This document shows positions 5,650-5,705 of a DNA stretch of 5,705 bases, piece by piece (the first letter of the stretch is position 1; every line of letters starts with the position of its first letter). Below the pieces are notes generated by a model, which was not told the origin of the DNA, searched no databases, and saw only the letters and a list, made by a program, of their open reading frames with translations. This stretch comes from Actinomycetota bacterium (GTDB lineage: Bacteria; Actinomycetota; Thermoleophilia; Gaiellales; Gaiellaceae): NCBI GenBank assembly GCA_003170995.1, contig PMXT01000155.1, forward strand, positions 2,443-8,147. The letters run 5' to 3'. Both the position numbers and the translations under genes were made by a program.

Positions 5650-5705
5650 GGAACGTAGACCCGTCTCGCGGCTGTGATCGGCGGATGCGATGCTAGGACG
5701 CAGTG
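5650..5705. repeat. Right terminal inverted repeat
   Basis: This is the reverse complement of the left end: 5673-5705 is identical over 33 bp to 1-33, 5666-5672 is diverged, and 5650-5665 matches 15 of 16. Read on the minus strand it sits directly upstream of the tRNA-Pro gene, so it overlaps the region where the tRNA promoter should be. I found no third copy inside the window. Confidence 0.9.

Noticed and set aside
1..5705. CRISPR array, transposase, integrase or phage genes
   Set aside because: No regularly spaced direct repeats and no protein with such motifs were seen in any frame; the only repeats noted are the terminal inverted pair.

Overview
The window looks like a chromosomal segment of a high-GC actinobacterium. 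The evidence is a GarA-type FHA protein, an RsiG-like single-helix protein, an actinobacterial-style CDP-alcohol phosphotransferase, a fused ManC-type sugar nucleotidyltransferase, GTG starts and a tRNA without an encoded CCA. A deep-branching group such as Thermoleophilia or Rubrobacteria is plausible, but this is inference. Every gene called here lies on the minus strand, so biological order runs from high to low coordinates.

Layout in transcription order: tRNA-Pro(GGG) (5614-5540); a 216-bp spacer with no gene; a small lipoprotein (5323-4973); a CDP-alcohol phosphatidyltransferase of the PgsA type (4893-4339); a long sugar-1-phosphate nucleotidyltransferase / left-handed beta-helix / phosphohexomutase-like fusion (4342-1814), sharing an ATGA overlap with pgsA; an 84-residue RsiG-like protein (1754-1500); a zinc-ribbon plus FHA protein of the GarA/OdhI type (1503-1042), sharing a GTGA overlap with the RsiG-like gene; a hairpin-bearing 100-bp gap; an adenine-phosphoribosyltransferase-like gene (941-414); a terminator-like hairpin; and a doubtful small ORF (351-67).

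The core could link envelope precursor supply (phospholipid head group and NDP-sugar) with signalling. The RsiG-like protein carries a nearly complete c-di-GMP-binding signature. The FHA protein keeps its phosphothreonine-binding residues and an upstream Glu-Thr-Thr site of the kind phosphorylated by PknB/PknG-type kinases. Functional coupling between them is inferred only from the 4-bp overlap.

Three proteins have altered active sites: the mutase-like half of the fusion has lost essentially every catalytic loop, the phosphoribosyltransferase differs at several adenine- and substrate-loop positions, and the RsiG-like motif has His where Gln is usual.

The two ends of the window are inverted copies of one sequence: 33 bp identical, then a 7-bp diverged block, then 15 of 16 bp identical. 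This is either a genomic repeat that limited assembly or the ends of a repeat-bounded segment.
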